From positions 186,001-250,000 of the forward strand of contig NZ_CP173660.1 of NCBI RefSeq assembly GCF_045038405.1: a DNA stretch of 64,000 nt, written 5' to 3'. Source of the DNA: Sellimonas caecigallum. GTDB lineage: Bacteria; Bacillota; Clostridia; Lachnospirales; Lachnospiraceae. Of this stretch, positions 17,649 to 26,780 are shown in pieces. The notes beneath the pieces were generated by a model that had not been told where the DNA came from, did not search any database, and saw only the letters and a list, made by a program, of their open reading frames with translations. Position numbers and translations under genes: made by a program. The first letter of the stretch is position 1, and each line of letters starts with the position of its first letter.

Positions 17649-17663
17649 TTTTTTCTCCTTTAT

Positions 17664-18821
17664 CTATCTTCGTCTGTATCTTCTAAGCATCGGTACACAA
17701 TTATATAATGTTTTCAGAACATAGTCAATTTCTTCTTCCGTTGTAAATTCTGACATGCTGAAACGAAGAGTTGCATCCAGGTACTCTCTCTCCACGCCAA
17801 TTCCTCTGAGCACCCCGCTGATGCCCGGATGGTTGGATGCACACGCCGATCCGGAAGAAACATAGATGCCTCTTTCTTCCAGGGCATGCAAAAGTACTTC
17901 GCTGCGGACGCCCCCGATCCCTGCACTCACAATATGGGGTGCGCTGTTATCATCCACATACCCGTGGATCTTAACATGATCGATCTTGCGGATCCCGTCC
18001 ACAAAACGTGCTTTCAGTCTTCTCATCCGCTCTGTCTTTTCTTCCAAATTTGTGTAGATCATTCTGGAGGCCAGCGCAAATCCAGCAATGCCAGGTACAT
18101 TTTCTGTCCCGGAACGAATATTTTTTTGCTGTTCGCCTCCAAAGATGATAGGATGGACCCGTACTTTTTCGTTGATGTAAAGAGCACCTACCCCTTTCGG
18201 CCCGTGGATCTTATGACTGCTTACAGTCAGCAGATCAATTCCTTCCCTCTTCGGATAGATACGATATTTTCCAAATCCCTGTACGGCATCCGAATGAAAA
18301 ATGATATCCCTGTTGTAAGATTTTACGATAGCAGACGCCTCTTTTATCGGTTCCAGGGCTCCCATCTCATTGTTCACATACATGACAGAAACGAGGATCG
18401 TCTCTTTGCAAAGCGCGTCCCGGAGTGCATCAAGACTGATCCTTCCATTTCTGTCTACAGGAAGGTAGGTTACCTGAAACCCTTCTTCTTCCTCCAGATA
18501 ACGCATTGTGTTTAAGATCGCCGGATGCTCTATGGAGGAAGTGATCAGATGGTTTCCCCTCCTCTTGCAGGCTCTGGCTGTACCGATCAGTGCCAGATTG
18601 TCGCTCTCTGTACCGCCGGAAGTAAAATAGATTTCTTTTTCCTGCACTTTCAGAAGCTTCGCAAACGTCTCTTTAGCATTTCTTATATATTGCTCCGCTT
18701 CCATTCCCTTTCTGTGGAGCGAAGATGGATTGCCGTAATCTTCGCACATAACTTTGCGCACTAATTCCCCTACCTCATCGTACGCTTTCGTTGTCGCCGA
18801 ATTGTCCAAATATACTTCCAT
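17664..18821 (-). CDS. Cysteine desulfurase (NifS/IscS family), ThiI partner
   Basis: 385 residues, PLP enzyme that takes sulfur from cysteine as a persulfide. Visible are YLDNSATTK at the N-terminus, TSGGTESDN, the histidine in SSIEHPAIL, the PLP lysine in SSHKIHGPKGVGAL (about residue 205) and the catalytic cysteine in SSGSACASNH near residue 325. It is directly upstream of thiI, matching the Bacillus nifZ-thiI pair, so its main job is probably s4U in tRNA rather than general Fe-S assembly. Confidence 0.94.
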   Translation of the reverse strand: MEVYLDNSATTKAYDEVGELVRKVMCEDYGNPSSLHRKGMEAEQYIRNAKETFAKLLKVQEKEIYFTSGGTESDNLALIGTARACKRRGNHLITSSIEHPAILNTMRYLEEEEGFQVTYLPVDRNGRISLDALRDALCKETILVSVMYVNNEMGALEPIKEASAIVKSYNRDIIFHSDAVQGFGKYRIYPKREGIDLLTVSSHKIHGPKGVGALYINEKVRVHPIIFGGEQQKNIRSGTENVPGIAGFALASRMIYTNLEEKTERMRRLKARFVDGIRKIDHVKIHGYVDDNSAPHIVSAGIGGVRSEVLLHALEERGIYVSSGSACASNHPGISGVLRGIGVEREYLDATLRFSMSEFTTEEEIDYVLKTLYNCVPMLRRYRRR

Positions 18822-18886
18822 GAAAAAAATTCCCTTCTGCCTTTTCTATTACCATATGACATGTTTCTTCAAATGGTCACTTTCCC

Positions 18887-19627
18887 CTATTCTTCCAGGA
18901 GATACATCAAGATGGACAGCACTGTGATCCCTGCCGTCTCCGTCCGAAGAATCCTTTTTCCAAGAGTAAGCGGATGAGCATTGGCACATGTGATCGCCGC
19001 CTCCACTTCCTCTTTCTCGAATCCGCCTTCCGGCCCGATAAAAATACCTACAGACATCCCTTTTTTGATACCGGAAAGGATCTGTCTCGTCTCCTCCATC
19101 CCTTCGGCCAGCTCATACGGAATCAGAACAAGATCCAGACCTTTTGCATGATTAAGCGCATCCGCAAAACGAATCGGATTCTCCACTTGCGGGATCACTC
19201 CTCTTCCCGCTTGTTTTGCCGCACTTTCTGAGATGGACTGCCATCTCTGCGCCTTTTTCCCGGCCTTTTTCTCGTCCAACTTGACTACGGCTCGTTTTGT
19301 CTCTACCGGAACGATTTTGTTCACACCAAGTTCTACAGCCTTCTGGACGATCCACTCCATCTTATCGCTCTTTGGAAGCCCCTGAAATAAAATGATACGT
19401 ACCGGAAGTTCTGTATCCGTCTCTTTTCTTTCCACAATCTTTGCTCGCACCTGCTGCCCATCCATGGAGTCAATCTCACACAAATATTTCTGATTGTTAC
19501 CGTCGCTGATCTCTATCCTTTCTCCCTTTCTCATCCGGAGGACATTGCGGATGTGATTCACGTCCGTCCCTTCAATGCGGATATATGTTTCCTCCACTTG
19601 TTCCGGGGTCACGAAAAAATGCTGCAT
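18887..19627 (-). CDS. rsmE: 16S rRNA m3U1498 methyltransferase RsmE
   Basis: 246 residues of the SPOUT family. The N-terminal PUA-like part opens MQHFFVTPEQ and the C-terminal knot carries IGPEGGFEKEEVEAA and TLGKRILRTETAGI, the SAM-binding trefoil motifs. I used ATG 19627, which has AGGAG 8 bases upstream and matches the usual start; the longer frame to 19678 would run into prmA. It follows prmA by 17 bases. Confidence 0.94.
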   Translation of the reverse strand: MQHFFVTPEQVEETYIRIEGTDVNHIRNVLRMRKGERIEISDGNNQKYLCEIDSMDGQQVRAKIVERKETDTELPVRIILFQGLPKSDKMEWIVQKAVELGVNKIVPVETKRAVVKLDEKKAGKKAQRWQSISESAAKQAGRGVIPQVENPIRFADALNHAKGLDLVLIPYELAEGMEETRQILSGIKKGMSVGIFIGPEGGFEKEEVEAAITCANAHPLTLGKRILRTETAGITVLSILMYLLEE

Positions 19628-19644
19628 ATCTGTCTCTCCTGCCT

Positions 19645-20601
19645 TTACTGCGGCTTTCTCGCTGTCACGCAGACCCATTCTCCTTGGTAGGTCACATCGA
19701 GAAGTTCAAGTCCCGCCTCTTTTACTGCTTTTTTTACCGTCTCTTCCTTGTTGTCAATAATACCGCTTGTGATGTAGACAGCTCCCGGCTTCATCTGATG
19801 GACAACAACCGGTGTAAGAGGTACCAGGACATCTGCCAAGATATTTGCTACTACGATATCGTACTTTTCATATCCTACCTTATCCTGCACGGCTTTATCA
19901 TCGATGATATTTCCTATCATGACTTCATACTGTTCTTTTTGTATTCCGTTGCCTTCCATATTTTCATGGGTTGCCTCGATGGCACATGGATCCAAATCTG
20001 TCCCGACAGAATGTCCGGCCCCAAATTTCAGTGCCAGCATGCCAAGAATTCCGCTTCCGCATCCCACATCCAAAATCTCACTTCCCGCTGTAACGTATTT
20101 CTTCAACTGCCGGATACAAAGCTGTGTCGTCTCATGCATCCCTGTACCAAAAGCTGTGCCCGGATCAATGTGGATGATCATTTTCCCTTCATCTTCCGGC
20201 TTTACCTTTTCCCAAGACGGAATGATCAGAATGTCATCGACATAAAACTGATGGAAATATTTTTTCCAATTGTTGACCCAGTCCACGTCTTCTGTCTCCG
20301 ATTCTTCGATGGTGCATGTTCCAAGGTCAAGGAATTCTCTCATCTCGTCAAGTTCCTGCTTTACGCCTGCAAGGATCCCCTCTTTGTCCGCCCCTTCTTC
20401 CAGATAAAAGCTGATGTAGGCGACACCGTCGTCCTTCCCGGTTACCGGAAGGATATCTACAAACATCTGCTCCTTTTCTTTTTCCGTAAGCGGAATCTTA
20501 TCTTCGATTTCGACTCCCTCTACACCCAGATCAGCGAGCATGCTGCTTACAATGTCTTCTGCCTCCGTTGTCGTCTGCAGTCTGAATTTATTCCATTTCA
20601 T
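19645..20601 (-). CDS. prmA: Ribosomal protein L11 methyltransferase
   Basis: 318 residues. It trimethylates L11. The N-terminal substrate-binding domain (MKWNKFRLQTTTEAEDIVSSML) is followed by a class I methyltransferase domain with DPGTAFGTGMHETT near residue 150, LDVGCGSGILGMLALKFGA and VVANILADVL, the family signatures. Its start overlaps the end of the Nudix gene by 14 bases, so translation is likely coupled. rsmE follows, so two ribosome methyltransferases are made together. Confidence 0.95.
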   Translation of the reverse strand: MKWNKFRLQTTTEAEDIVSSMLADLGVEGVEIEDKIPLTEKEKEQMFVDILPVTGKDDGVAYISFYLEEGADKEGILAGVKQELDEMREFLDLGTCTIEESETEDVDWVNNWKKYFHQFYVDDILIIPSWEKVKPEDEGKMIIHIDPGTAFGTGMHETTQLCIRQLKKYVTAGSEILDVGCGSGILGMLALKFGAGHSVGTDLDPCAIEATHENMEGNGIQKEQYEVMIGNIIDDKAVQDKVGYEKYDIVVANILADVLVPLTPVVVHQMKPGAVYITSGIIDNKEETVKKAVKEAGLELLDVTYQGEWVCVTARKPQ

Positions 20602-21325
20602 CCGTATTGTTTCTCCTTTTCTTTTCTATTTCCAACGTGCCAAGCCGTTCCTCCAGTGTCAGGTACGCCTGCAGGATGATGACCGCATGATCCGATGCTG
20701 TTCCACATGCATCCAGTATCTCCCATGTTCTTTCCCGTATCAGATCCCCTTTGCTCCGCATCCGCACGACAGGCTGCATGTGGATGTCAAATTCCTCATT
20801 CTCCAAAAAGAGCGTAAACAGATCTGCCTCATCCTCTTCCTTTTTCTTCTGTACCGCAATCCGAAACCACGCCGCCTCCTTTGCGTCATCTCCGGCACAA
20901 ACGGTAATATCCTGTTCCCGTACTACAGACATATAGGCGGAAGTGATAACCCGGGCGCGCGGATCTCGTTTCACATCCCCGAAAGCTCCGATCTGCTCTG
21001 CTCGAATACCTTTGACTCCAGTCTCTTCATACAATTCTCTCTTGGCAGCATCTTCGAGATTTTCTCTGAGATTTACGAATCCGCCTGGCATAGCCCAGGT
21101 CCCGATGCTCGGATGATTTTTCCTCTTGATAAGAAGTACCTTCATCTGATCCATTCTGCTGGCCATCTCCCCGCTGTAGGAAAAAACAACCATGTCCACG
21201 GTGCTGCACGGGTTCCTATATTTATATGGGTCGTATTTCTCCAGAAATTCTTCCAGAGTCTCCCCCGCTTCATTTTTACTGCCGTCTCCGAGAAACGGTT
21301 CAATCTCATCAAAAAATGCAGGCAT
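20588..21325 (-). CDS. Nudix hydrolase, ADP-ribose pyrophosphatase/NrtR-like
   Basis: 245 residues. The Nudix box GGFVNLRENLEDAAKRELYEE is intact with its EE pair near residues 80-103, so hydrolase activity is expected. The C-terminal region (residues about 170-230, ending in a basic tail) has the length and helical look of the winged-helix extension found in NrtR-type proteins, but I cannot confirm DNA binding. The substrate may be ADP-ribose or another nucleotide. The gene overlaps prmA by 14 bases. Confidence 0.82.
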   Translation of the reverse strand: MPAFFDEIEPFLGDGSKNEAGETLEEFLEKYDPYKYRNPCSTVDMVVFSYSGEMASRMDQMKVLLIKRKNHPSIGTWAMPGGFVNLRENLEDAAKRELYEETGVKGIRAEQIGAFGDVKRDPRARVITSAYMSVVREQDITVCAGDDAKEAAWFRIAVQKKKEEDEADLFTLFLENEEFDIHMQPVVRMRSKGDLIRERTWEILDACGTASDHAVIILQAYLTLEERLGTLEIEKKRRNNTDEME

Positions 21326-21356
21326 CGTTTTTCCTCTTTCTTCTACAGGCTATATA

Positions 21357-22643
21357 CTATTTACATCCTTCTCCGACCATCATATCAATGATCTCTACAT
21401 TTGTTTCTTTCATTCCGTCTTTTCCAAGCCGCCCGATATTGCGGATCGTTTCATCCACGCCCTTTGTCACAATTCCATCCCCGGCGTAAAACTGCTGGCC
21501 GCATTTGTACATATTGTAACCAAGGATTCCCGCTTCCACAGAAGAAGCGATCTTGGCAGCGCAGGACGCTTTTGCTCCGTCACACACAATTCCAGAGACA
21601 ATGGCAAGGGCATTGACTACCGTATGCGCGATATCCTCAAATGTCCCACCGTACAAATACGCGATCCCGGCACCAGCTGCCGCACCGGCGCAGACAGCTC
21701 CGCAGTATGCGGACAATCTTCCGATCCCTGTCTTCTGGTGGATTGCTACAAGGTTCGAGAGCGTCAGTGCGCGGTAAAGTTTCTCCTCGCCCGACTCCAA
21801 TTCCTTTGCGTATTCAATAACCGGAAGAGAACAGGTCATCCCCTGGTTGCCGCTTCCGGAGTTGATGATAACCGGAAGTTCGCAGCCGTTCATTCTTGCA
21901 TCAGAACCTGCCGCCGCCATAGCCTTTGCGCGGACACGGATATTATCCCCCTCCATCTTCAGAAGGACGCTTCCGATATTTGCGCCGTAATCCCCTTTCA
22001 GCCCTTCCTGCGCGATTGCTGTGTTGTATCTGATCTGGCGGCCGATCACTTCTCTTACGTCTTCGATATCTACCGTGTTGGCAAAGTCAAAAATGTCTCT
22101 CATGTTCAGAAGGCTTCTGTCTGTAAGCCCTTCCTCTTTTTCTCCTTCCACTTCCACTTCGTAGAGAACCTTCCCATCCTTTTCGATCAGAACGATATTT
22201 GTATGATAGTTTGCGATACGGACTTTCGCGTAAGATTCTCCTTTATACACAGTCACTATGATTTCAAATGTGATTCCGTGGTCTACGTATTCCACTGAGA
22301 TGTCCGTATTTTTCAGGAAATCCTTCATCTCCTGGATCTCTTCCTTCGTTACCTGAGCAATGACTTCCAGCTCTTTCTCCGGCTTTCCGGCGATAATCCC
22401 CGCTGTGGCAGCTGCCGGGATTCCCTTTAAGTGATCTGTATTCGGAACAATCACTGATTTCACATTTTTGATAATACTTCCGCTTGCTCCGATCACAACT
22501 TTGTCCGGCACTGCCCCCAGCACTTCCCGCGCTTTTGCGGCCGCATATGCAAGGGCGATCGGTTCTGTACATCCCATGGCCGGCACAAGCTCTTCCTTCA
22601 AAATCTGTACATATGCCCCGTACTTTTCATCATTTTTTCTCAT
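21357..22643 (-). CDS. UPF0597 family protein, CyuA-like L-cysteine desulfidase
   Basis: 428 residues of the UPF0597 (YhaM/CyuA) family, related to the alpha subunit of bacterial L-serine dehydratase. The MGCTEPIALAYAAAKAREVLG opening, NSGSGNQG near residue 270, SAYCGAVCAGAAAGAGIAYL and VCDGAKASCAAK contain the cysteines expected to bind a 4Fe-4S cluster. CyuA of enterics degrades cysteine to pyruvate, ammonia and sulfide; the substrate here is inferred from family. It sits between the Nudix gene and the DUF815 ATPase in a minus-strand run. A weak AAGG site precedes the ATG. Confidence 0.85.
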   Translation of the reverse strand: MRKNDEKYGAYVQILKEELVPAMGCTEPIALAYAAAKAREVLGAVPDKVVIGASGSIIKNVKSVIVPNTDHLKGIPAAATAGIIAGKPEKELEVIAQVTKEEIQEMKDFLKNTDISVEYVDHGITFEIIVTVYKGESYAKVRIANYHTNIVLIEKDGKVLYEVEVEGEKEEGLTDRSLLNMRDIFDFANTVDIEDVREVIGRQIRYNTAIAQEGLKGDYGANIGSVLLKMEGDNIRVRAKAMAAAGSDARMNGCELPVIINSGSGNQGMTCSLPVIEYAKELESGEEKLYRALTLSNLVAIHQKTGIGRLSAYCGAVCAGAAAGAGIAYLYGGTFEDIAHTVVNALAIVSGIVCDGAKASCAAKIASSVEAGILGYNMYKCGQQFYAGDGIVTKGVDETIRNIGRLGKDGMKETNVEIIDMMVGEGCK

Positions 22644-22684
22644 CGTATATCCTCTCCTTACCTTTTTTCAGCGGAACATACCCG

Positions 22685-23974
22685 CTATTCTTTCCCCAAC
22701 AAATAATCGATAAACTGCTGCGCTGTGCGCCCGGATTTGCCGCCGTGGGTCATCTCCCACTTGTTTGCCTGTAAAAGCAGCTCCTCCTCAGGCATATCAA
22801 TCCCGTTCCTCCTTGCCAGTTCCAGGACAATATTCTGAAATTCCTTTTTCCCAGGTCCCACAAAGAAAATAGATACTCCAAACCTTGCCACAAGAGAAAG
22901 TTTTTCCTGAACCGTGTCGGATGCGTGAAGGTCGTCCCTTCTGCCCTCTTTATCGCTCCACTGTTCTCTCACGAGATGTCTGCGGTTCGATGTGGCATAA
23001 ATCAATACGTTTTCCGGCTTTCTCTCCAGTCCTCCTTCGATGACTGCTTTCAGATACTTATATTCAATCTCGAACTCTTCAAATGACAGGTCATCCATAT
23101 AAATAATGAAACGGTAATTCCGGCTCTTGATCTGGGCAATCACGTCATTCAGATCCTGGAACTGATGTTTATATACTTCTATCATCCGGAGCCCTTGATC
23201 ATAGTACTGATTCAGGATTGCCTTGATGGAGGAAGATTTTCCTGTCCCCGCATCACCAAACAGAAGGCAGTTATTTGCTCTTCTTCTGTTTACAAACGCT
23301 TCTGTATTTTCCGTAAGTTTCTGCTTCGGGATTTCATACCCTACCAGATCATCCAGCTTCACATGTGCAATCTTGGTAATAGGGACGATCCTGGCTCCTT
23401 TCTCTGTATGCTCGATACGAAATGCCTTGTGAAGTCCAAACTTACCCACACCGAACTCTTTATAAAACTGGGTCATGACATCCTTAAATTGTTCTTTTGT
23501 TTCTGTCTTTCCGAGATGGCGGGCCAGTTCGCAGATCCGATCCCGTACTCTTCGATTGTATACATGTCCATCCTGCTTCGTCCCTGCATAGTCAAGGATC
23601 ATACCGACTGCAGAGACGCCAAGCTTCTTCTCCATATCCCTCAAGTCATAGTCAAACAATTCTTTCATGATAGAGAAATCGTGGAGAGCCACATCATTTA
23701 TGCTGCCTTCTACCTGACCGCGCATTTCGCAGGCTGTACTGTACGCATTTTCGTCATTTACCAGCAAAAAAGTCAGATAAGTATGCCACAGATTTCCTTC
23801 TAGTCCATGACTTTCCGAAAGCTCGAGGATCTCATTGATACATTCAAAATACAGACCTCTTAAATCCTCCGGATTGTAAAAATCGCTTCCGGCATGTTCC
23901 ATCAAAAAAGTCATATCATCCAGTATCCTGCCGTACTCCATATTCCGGTACAGCATCAGTTCATTTGTCCGCAT
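22685..23974 (-). CDS. DUF815 family AAA+ ATPase
   Basis: 429 residues. The P-loop LLFGDAGTGKSSSIKAIL is near residue 240, the Walker B-like acidic strand RFIIYMDDLSFEEFE follows, and YATSNRRHLVRE is the sensor segment; these match DUF815 ATPases. The N-terminal 200 residues are helical with no known domain. Function is unknown in the family. It lies 25 bases after pheA. Confidence 0.85.
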   Translation of the reverse strand: MRTNELMLYRNMEYGRILDDMTFLMEHAGSDFYNPEDLRGLYFECINEILELSESHGLEGNLWHTYLTFLLVNDENAYSTACEMRGQVEGSINDVALHDFSIMKELFDYDLRDMEKKLGVSAVGMILDYAGTKQDGHVYNRRVRDRICELARHLGKTETKEQFKDVMTQFYKEFGVGKFGLHKAFRIEHTEKGARIVPITKIAHVKLDDLVGYEIPKQKLTENTEAFVNRRRANNCLLFGDAGTGKSSSIKAILNQYYDQGLRMIEVYKHQFQDLNDVIAQIKSRNYRFIIYMDDLSFEEFEIEYKYLKAVIEGGLERKPENVLIYATSNRRHLVREQWSDKEGRRDDLHASDTVQEKLSLVARFGVSIFFVGPGKKEFQNIVLELARRNGIDMPEEELLLQANKWEMTHGGKSGRTAQQFIDYLLGKE

Positions 23975-23999
23975 CTTTCTTTCCTCTTTTCCGGTCTTT

Positions 24000-25130
24000 C
24001 TAATAGTTTCCGAGTATTTTCAAGCTTTTTGCCTCTTCCCTTAATCCACGGATGGCATTCTTAACTGCGCCGTCCGCAAGGTTGCCTTCAAAATCCACAA
24101 AAAATCTGTATTCCCAAGGTCTGTCTTCCACTGGTCTTGACTCAATCTTTGTCATATTCAGATCGTTGTATATGAAATGTGAGAGCATCTGATATAATGA
24201 ACCGCTCTGATGCGGAAGCTCAAAACAAATGCTGATCTTACGTGCCTCTTTGCAGAATATTTTCTGGTTAGTCACAATGATAAAACGAGTCGAATTGCAG
24301 CTGCTGTCATTGACTCTCTCTCTCAGAATCTCCAGGCCGTATACCTCGGCTGCGTAGGCGCTGCAGATGGCTGCATGTGTCGGGTCATTTTCCTCGACAA
24401 CCGTTCTTGCCGCGACAGCAGTATTCGGCACACTGATTTTCTCCATCCCTGCATGGCCATACAGATACTTTTCACACTGCATCAGCCCCTGCGGATGAGA
24501 ATAAACTTTCATGATTTGCTCTTCCTTGCTCCCCGGAAGCCCGGCCAGCACGTGATTGACCGGCAGTACAGTCTCCCCTACGATATAGTTTTCAAACTCC
24601 ACGAGGAGATCATAGACTTCGTTGACTGCCCCCGCTGAAGAATTTTCGATAGGGAGAACCGCAAAATCTGCCGCTCCATCTTCGATTGCTTCCATAGCTT
24701 CTCTCCATGTGTGCACATGGTATCCTCGCACGTCTTCCCCAAAATACTGCTTCATGGCAGCCTGGCTGTATGCCCCTTCCACACCTTGAAATACAATCCT
24801 AACATTTTCTGTGTCCAGTCTGTCAGTCTCAATAAATGGAAGCTTTCCGAGGACTCCATTTTCAGAGAGTTTCTGATACTGAAGCTTTCTGCTCACGGAC
24901 ATCAACAAAGCAAACAACTCCTGCACACCTTTTTTGTATTCCGGATTCTCAACCTGTTTTGCAGCAGCTGCCAGCTTCTGCTGTTCTCTTGTCCGGTCGT
25001 ATACTTTCCTTCCATTTTGTATCTTAAAATCAGCAACTTCGCCGCACACCTTCATCCTCTGCTCATACAGACGGATAATCTGTGCATCGATCTCATCCAG
25101 TTCGTTACGTAATTCCTCTAACGCTGCCAT
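24000..25130 (-). CDS. pheA: Bifunctional chorismate mutase/prephenate dehydratase
   Basis: 376 residues making phenylpyruvate, the last intermediate before phenylalanine. The chorismate mutase domain is residues 1-90 (LRNELDEIDAQIIRLYEQR). The prephenate dehydratase domain covers about 108-285 (VEGAYSQAAMKQYF, ADFAVLPIENSSAGAVNEVYD, NSSCNSTRFIIV). The ACT domain is at the C-terminus, with HQSGSLYQML and ESRPVEDRPWEYRFF, the Phe-binding segments, so feedback inhibition by phenylalanine is expected. It is the first gene of the run towards thiI, and its leader contains a long hairpin. Confidence 0.96.
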   Translation of the reverse strand: MAALEELRNELDEIDAQIIRLYEQRMKVCGEVADFKIQNGRKVYDRTREQQKLAAAAKQVENPEYKKGVQELFALLMSVSRKLQYQKLSENGVLGKLPFIETDRLDTENVRIVFQGVEGAYSQAAMKQYFGEDVRGYHVHTWREAMEAIEDGAADFAVLPIENSSAGAVNEVYDLLVEFENYIVGETVLPVNHVLAGLPGSKEEQIMKVYSHPQGLMQCEKYLYGHAGMEKISVPNTAVAARTVVEENDPTHAAICSAYAAEVYGLEILRERVNDSSCNSTRFIIVTNQKIFCKEARKISICFELPHQSGSLYQMLSHFIYNDLNMTKIESRPVEDRPWEYRFFVDFEGNLADGAVKNAIRGLREEAKSLKILGNY

Positions 25131-25146
25131 CAGTCCACTCCTTTTT

Positions 25147-25210
25147 TCAAACTAATGTCGGTACGCACGGGACACTACGCCTTATGTGTCAGATCCTACT
25201 GTCCCCTGTA
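25147..25210 (-). promoter_or_regulatory. Long imperfect hairpin in the pheA leader
   Basis: On the minus strand GTCGGTA pairs with TACCGAC, and inside that GGGACA pairs with TGTCCC across a small internal loop and a large apical loop. A TATAAT on the same strand just upstream (about 25226-25231) would put the whole structure in the pheA 5' untranslated region, ending 20 bases before the AAAGGAG site. It lacks T-box sequence. Its class is unknown. Confidence 0.55.
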
Positions 25211-25265
25211 TACCGACTCTTTTTAGTATTATAATATATTTCAGGGAGAAAATCCAGATTGCCTG

Positions 25266-25294
25266 TTGAAAACCAGACTATTTTATTATATGAT
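25266..25294 (+). promoter_or_regulatory. Promoter of pyrBI
   Basis: TTGAAA (25266-25271), 17 bases, TATGAT (25289-25294). The leader to ATG 25326 is only about 25 bases, so no PyrR attenuator fits between. Confidence 0.7.
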
Positions 25295-25325
25295 TAGTAG
25301 AGCTAGGAAGCAAGGAGGATGTTTT

Positions 25326-26249
25326 ATGAGACATTTAATGAGCCCGTTGGACTTTTCTGTAGAAGAGCTGGATCAGCTTTTGGATCTTGCCAATGATATT
25401 GAAAAGAACCCGGCGAAATATGCACATGCCTGTGCAGGAAAAAAATTAGCAACATTGTTTTATGAGCCAAGTACCCGTACCAGATTAAGTCATGAAGCTG
25501 CAATGCTGAATCTGGGTGGAAGTGTTCTTGGCTTTTCTTCTGCAGAGTCGAGCTCCGCAGCAAAAGGCGAAAGTGTGGCCGATACGATCCGTACCGTCTC
25601 CTGCTACGCCGATATTGCCGCAATGCGCCATCCAAAGGAAGGTTCCACGATGGTTGCTGCCGCTCACTCCAGTATACCGATCATCAACGCGGGGGATGGA
25701 GGACATCAGCATCCGACCCAAACGCTCACAGACCTTTTGACGATCCGCTCTTTAAAAGGACGTCTTGACCATCTCACAATCGGTCTGTGCGGGGATCTGA
25801 AATTCGGGCGTACAGTGCACTCTCTCATCCAGGCACTTGTCCGTTATGAAAATATCGAATTTGTTCTGATCTCCCCGGAAGAACTTCGTCTTCCAAGCTA
25901 TATCCGGCACGATGTTCTGAAGCGCAACAATATCCCGTACAAAGAAGTCGTCCGCATGGAAGAAGCTCTCCCGGATCTGGATATCCTGTATATGACACGT
26001 GTCCAGAAAGAACGTTTCTTCAACGAGGAAGACTACGTGCGCATGAAAGATTTCTACATCCTGGACAAAGCGAAAATGGAACTTGCAAACAAAGATATGC
26101 TTGTCCTGCACCCACTGCCGCGTGTCAATGAAATCTCTGTGGAAGTAGATGATGACCCACGCGCCGTGTATTTTAAACAGGCTAAATACGGCGTCTACGT
26201 GCGTATGGCGCTGATCCTGACACTTCTTAATATCTCTGTAGAAGACTGA
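25326..26249 (+). CDS. pyrB: Aspartate carbamoyltransferase catalytic subunit
   Basis: 307 residues, condensing carbamoyl phosphate and aspartate in pyrimidine synthesis. The carbamoyl-phosphate motif FYEPSTRTRLSHEAAM is at about residues 48-63 and HPTQTLTDLLTI follows near 135. LHPLPRVNEIS is the C-terminal aspartate-site loop. AAGGAGG precedes ATG 25326; the longer frame from TTG 25266 would overlap the promoter itself. pyrI follows, so the E. coli-like regulated holoenzyme is expected. Confidence 0.96.
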   Translation: MRHLMSPLDFSVEELDQLLDLANDIEKNPAKYAHACAGKKLATLFYEPSTRTRLSHEAAMLNLGGSVLGFSSAESSSAAKGESVADTIRTVSCYADIAAMRHPKEGSTMVAAAHSSIPIINAGDGGHQHPTQTLTDLLTIRSLKGRLDHLTIGLCGDLKFGRTVHSLIQALVRYENIEFVLISPEELRLPSYIRHDVLKRNNIPYKEVVRMEEALPDLDILYMTRVQKERFFNEEDYVRMKDFYILDKAKMELANKDMLVLHPLPRVNEISVEVDDDPRAVYFKQAKYGVYVRMALILTLLNISVED

Positions 26250-26285
26250 TCTGGTTTTATAGCAAATATAAGAAAGGAAACAATT

Positions 26286-26726
26286 ATGGTAAAAAACACA
26301 TTAAATATAGGACGCATCTCCGAGGGATTTGTCCTGGACCATATCCAGGCCGGAAAAAGTATGGATATTTATAAATATCTCCGTCTGGACAAGCTTGACT
26401 GCTGTGTCGCCATCATCAAAAATGCCCGCAGCAATAAGATGGGGAAAAAGGATATCATCAAGATTGAATGTCCGCTTGAAATGATCGATCTCGATATTCT
26501 TGGCTTTATTGATCATAATATTACGATCAACATTATAGAAAATGAAACCGTTGTAAGAAAGAAAGCACTTACTCTTCCAAAAGAGATCCGTAATGTCATC
26601 CGCTGCAAAAATCCACGCTGCATTACGTCTATCGAGCAGGAGCTGGATCATGTCTTTATTCTCACGGATCCGGAGAGAGAAGAATACCGCTGCAAATACT
26701 GCGAAGAAAAGTATCAGAGAAAATAG
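26286..26726 (+). CDS. pyrI: Aspartate carbamoyltransferase regulatory subunit
   Basis: 146 residues. The N-terminal allosteric domain contains GFVLDHIQAGKSMDIYKYL and IIKNARSNKMGKKDIIKIE. The C-terminal zinc domain has all four cysteines: CKNPRC (about residues 108-113) and CKYC (about 137-140). It binds nucleotide effectors and zinc and holds the PyrB trimers together. Partner of pyrB, 36 bases upstream. Confidence 0.96.
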   Translation: MVKNTLNIGRISEGFVLDHIQAGKSMDIYKYLRLDKLDCCVAIIKNARSNKMGKKDIIKIECPLEMIDLDILGFIDHNITINIIENETVVRKKALTLPKEIRNVIRCKNPRCITSIEQELDHVFILTDPEREEYRCKYCEEKYQRK

Positions 26727-26735
26727 TTTAATGAA

Positions 26736-26767
26736 AGACGGCACAGTCCAGATGGATTGTGCCGTCT
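26736..26767. terminator. Bidirectional terminator after pyrBI
   Basis: AGACGGCACAGTCC pairs with GGATTGTGCCGTCT (one mismatch) around a 4-base loop. It lies between the converging pyrI and cytidylate-kinase-like stops. Confidence 0.82.
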
Positions 26768-26780
26768 CTTGTTTATTCTG

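Noticed and set aside
19585..20679. A 364-residue plus-strand frame across prmA
   Set aside because: It is the shadow of prmA and the start of the Nudix gene; no codon or motif sense.
21192..22298. A 368-residue plus-strand frame over the CyuA-like gene
   Set aside because: It is antisense to a conserved gene and lacks domains or a start signal.
25266..25325. An extended pyrB start at TTG 25266
   Set aside because: It would begin in the -35 box and the strong AAGGAGG lies before ATG 25326.
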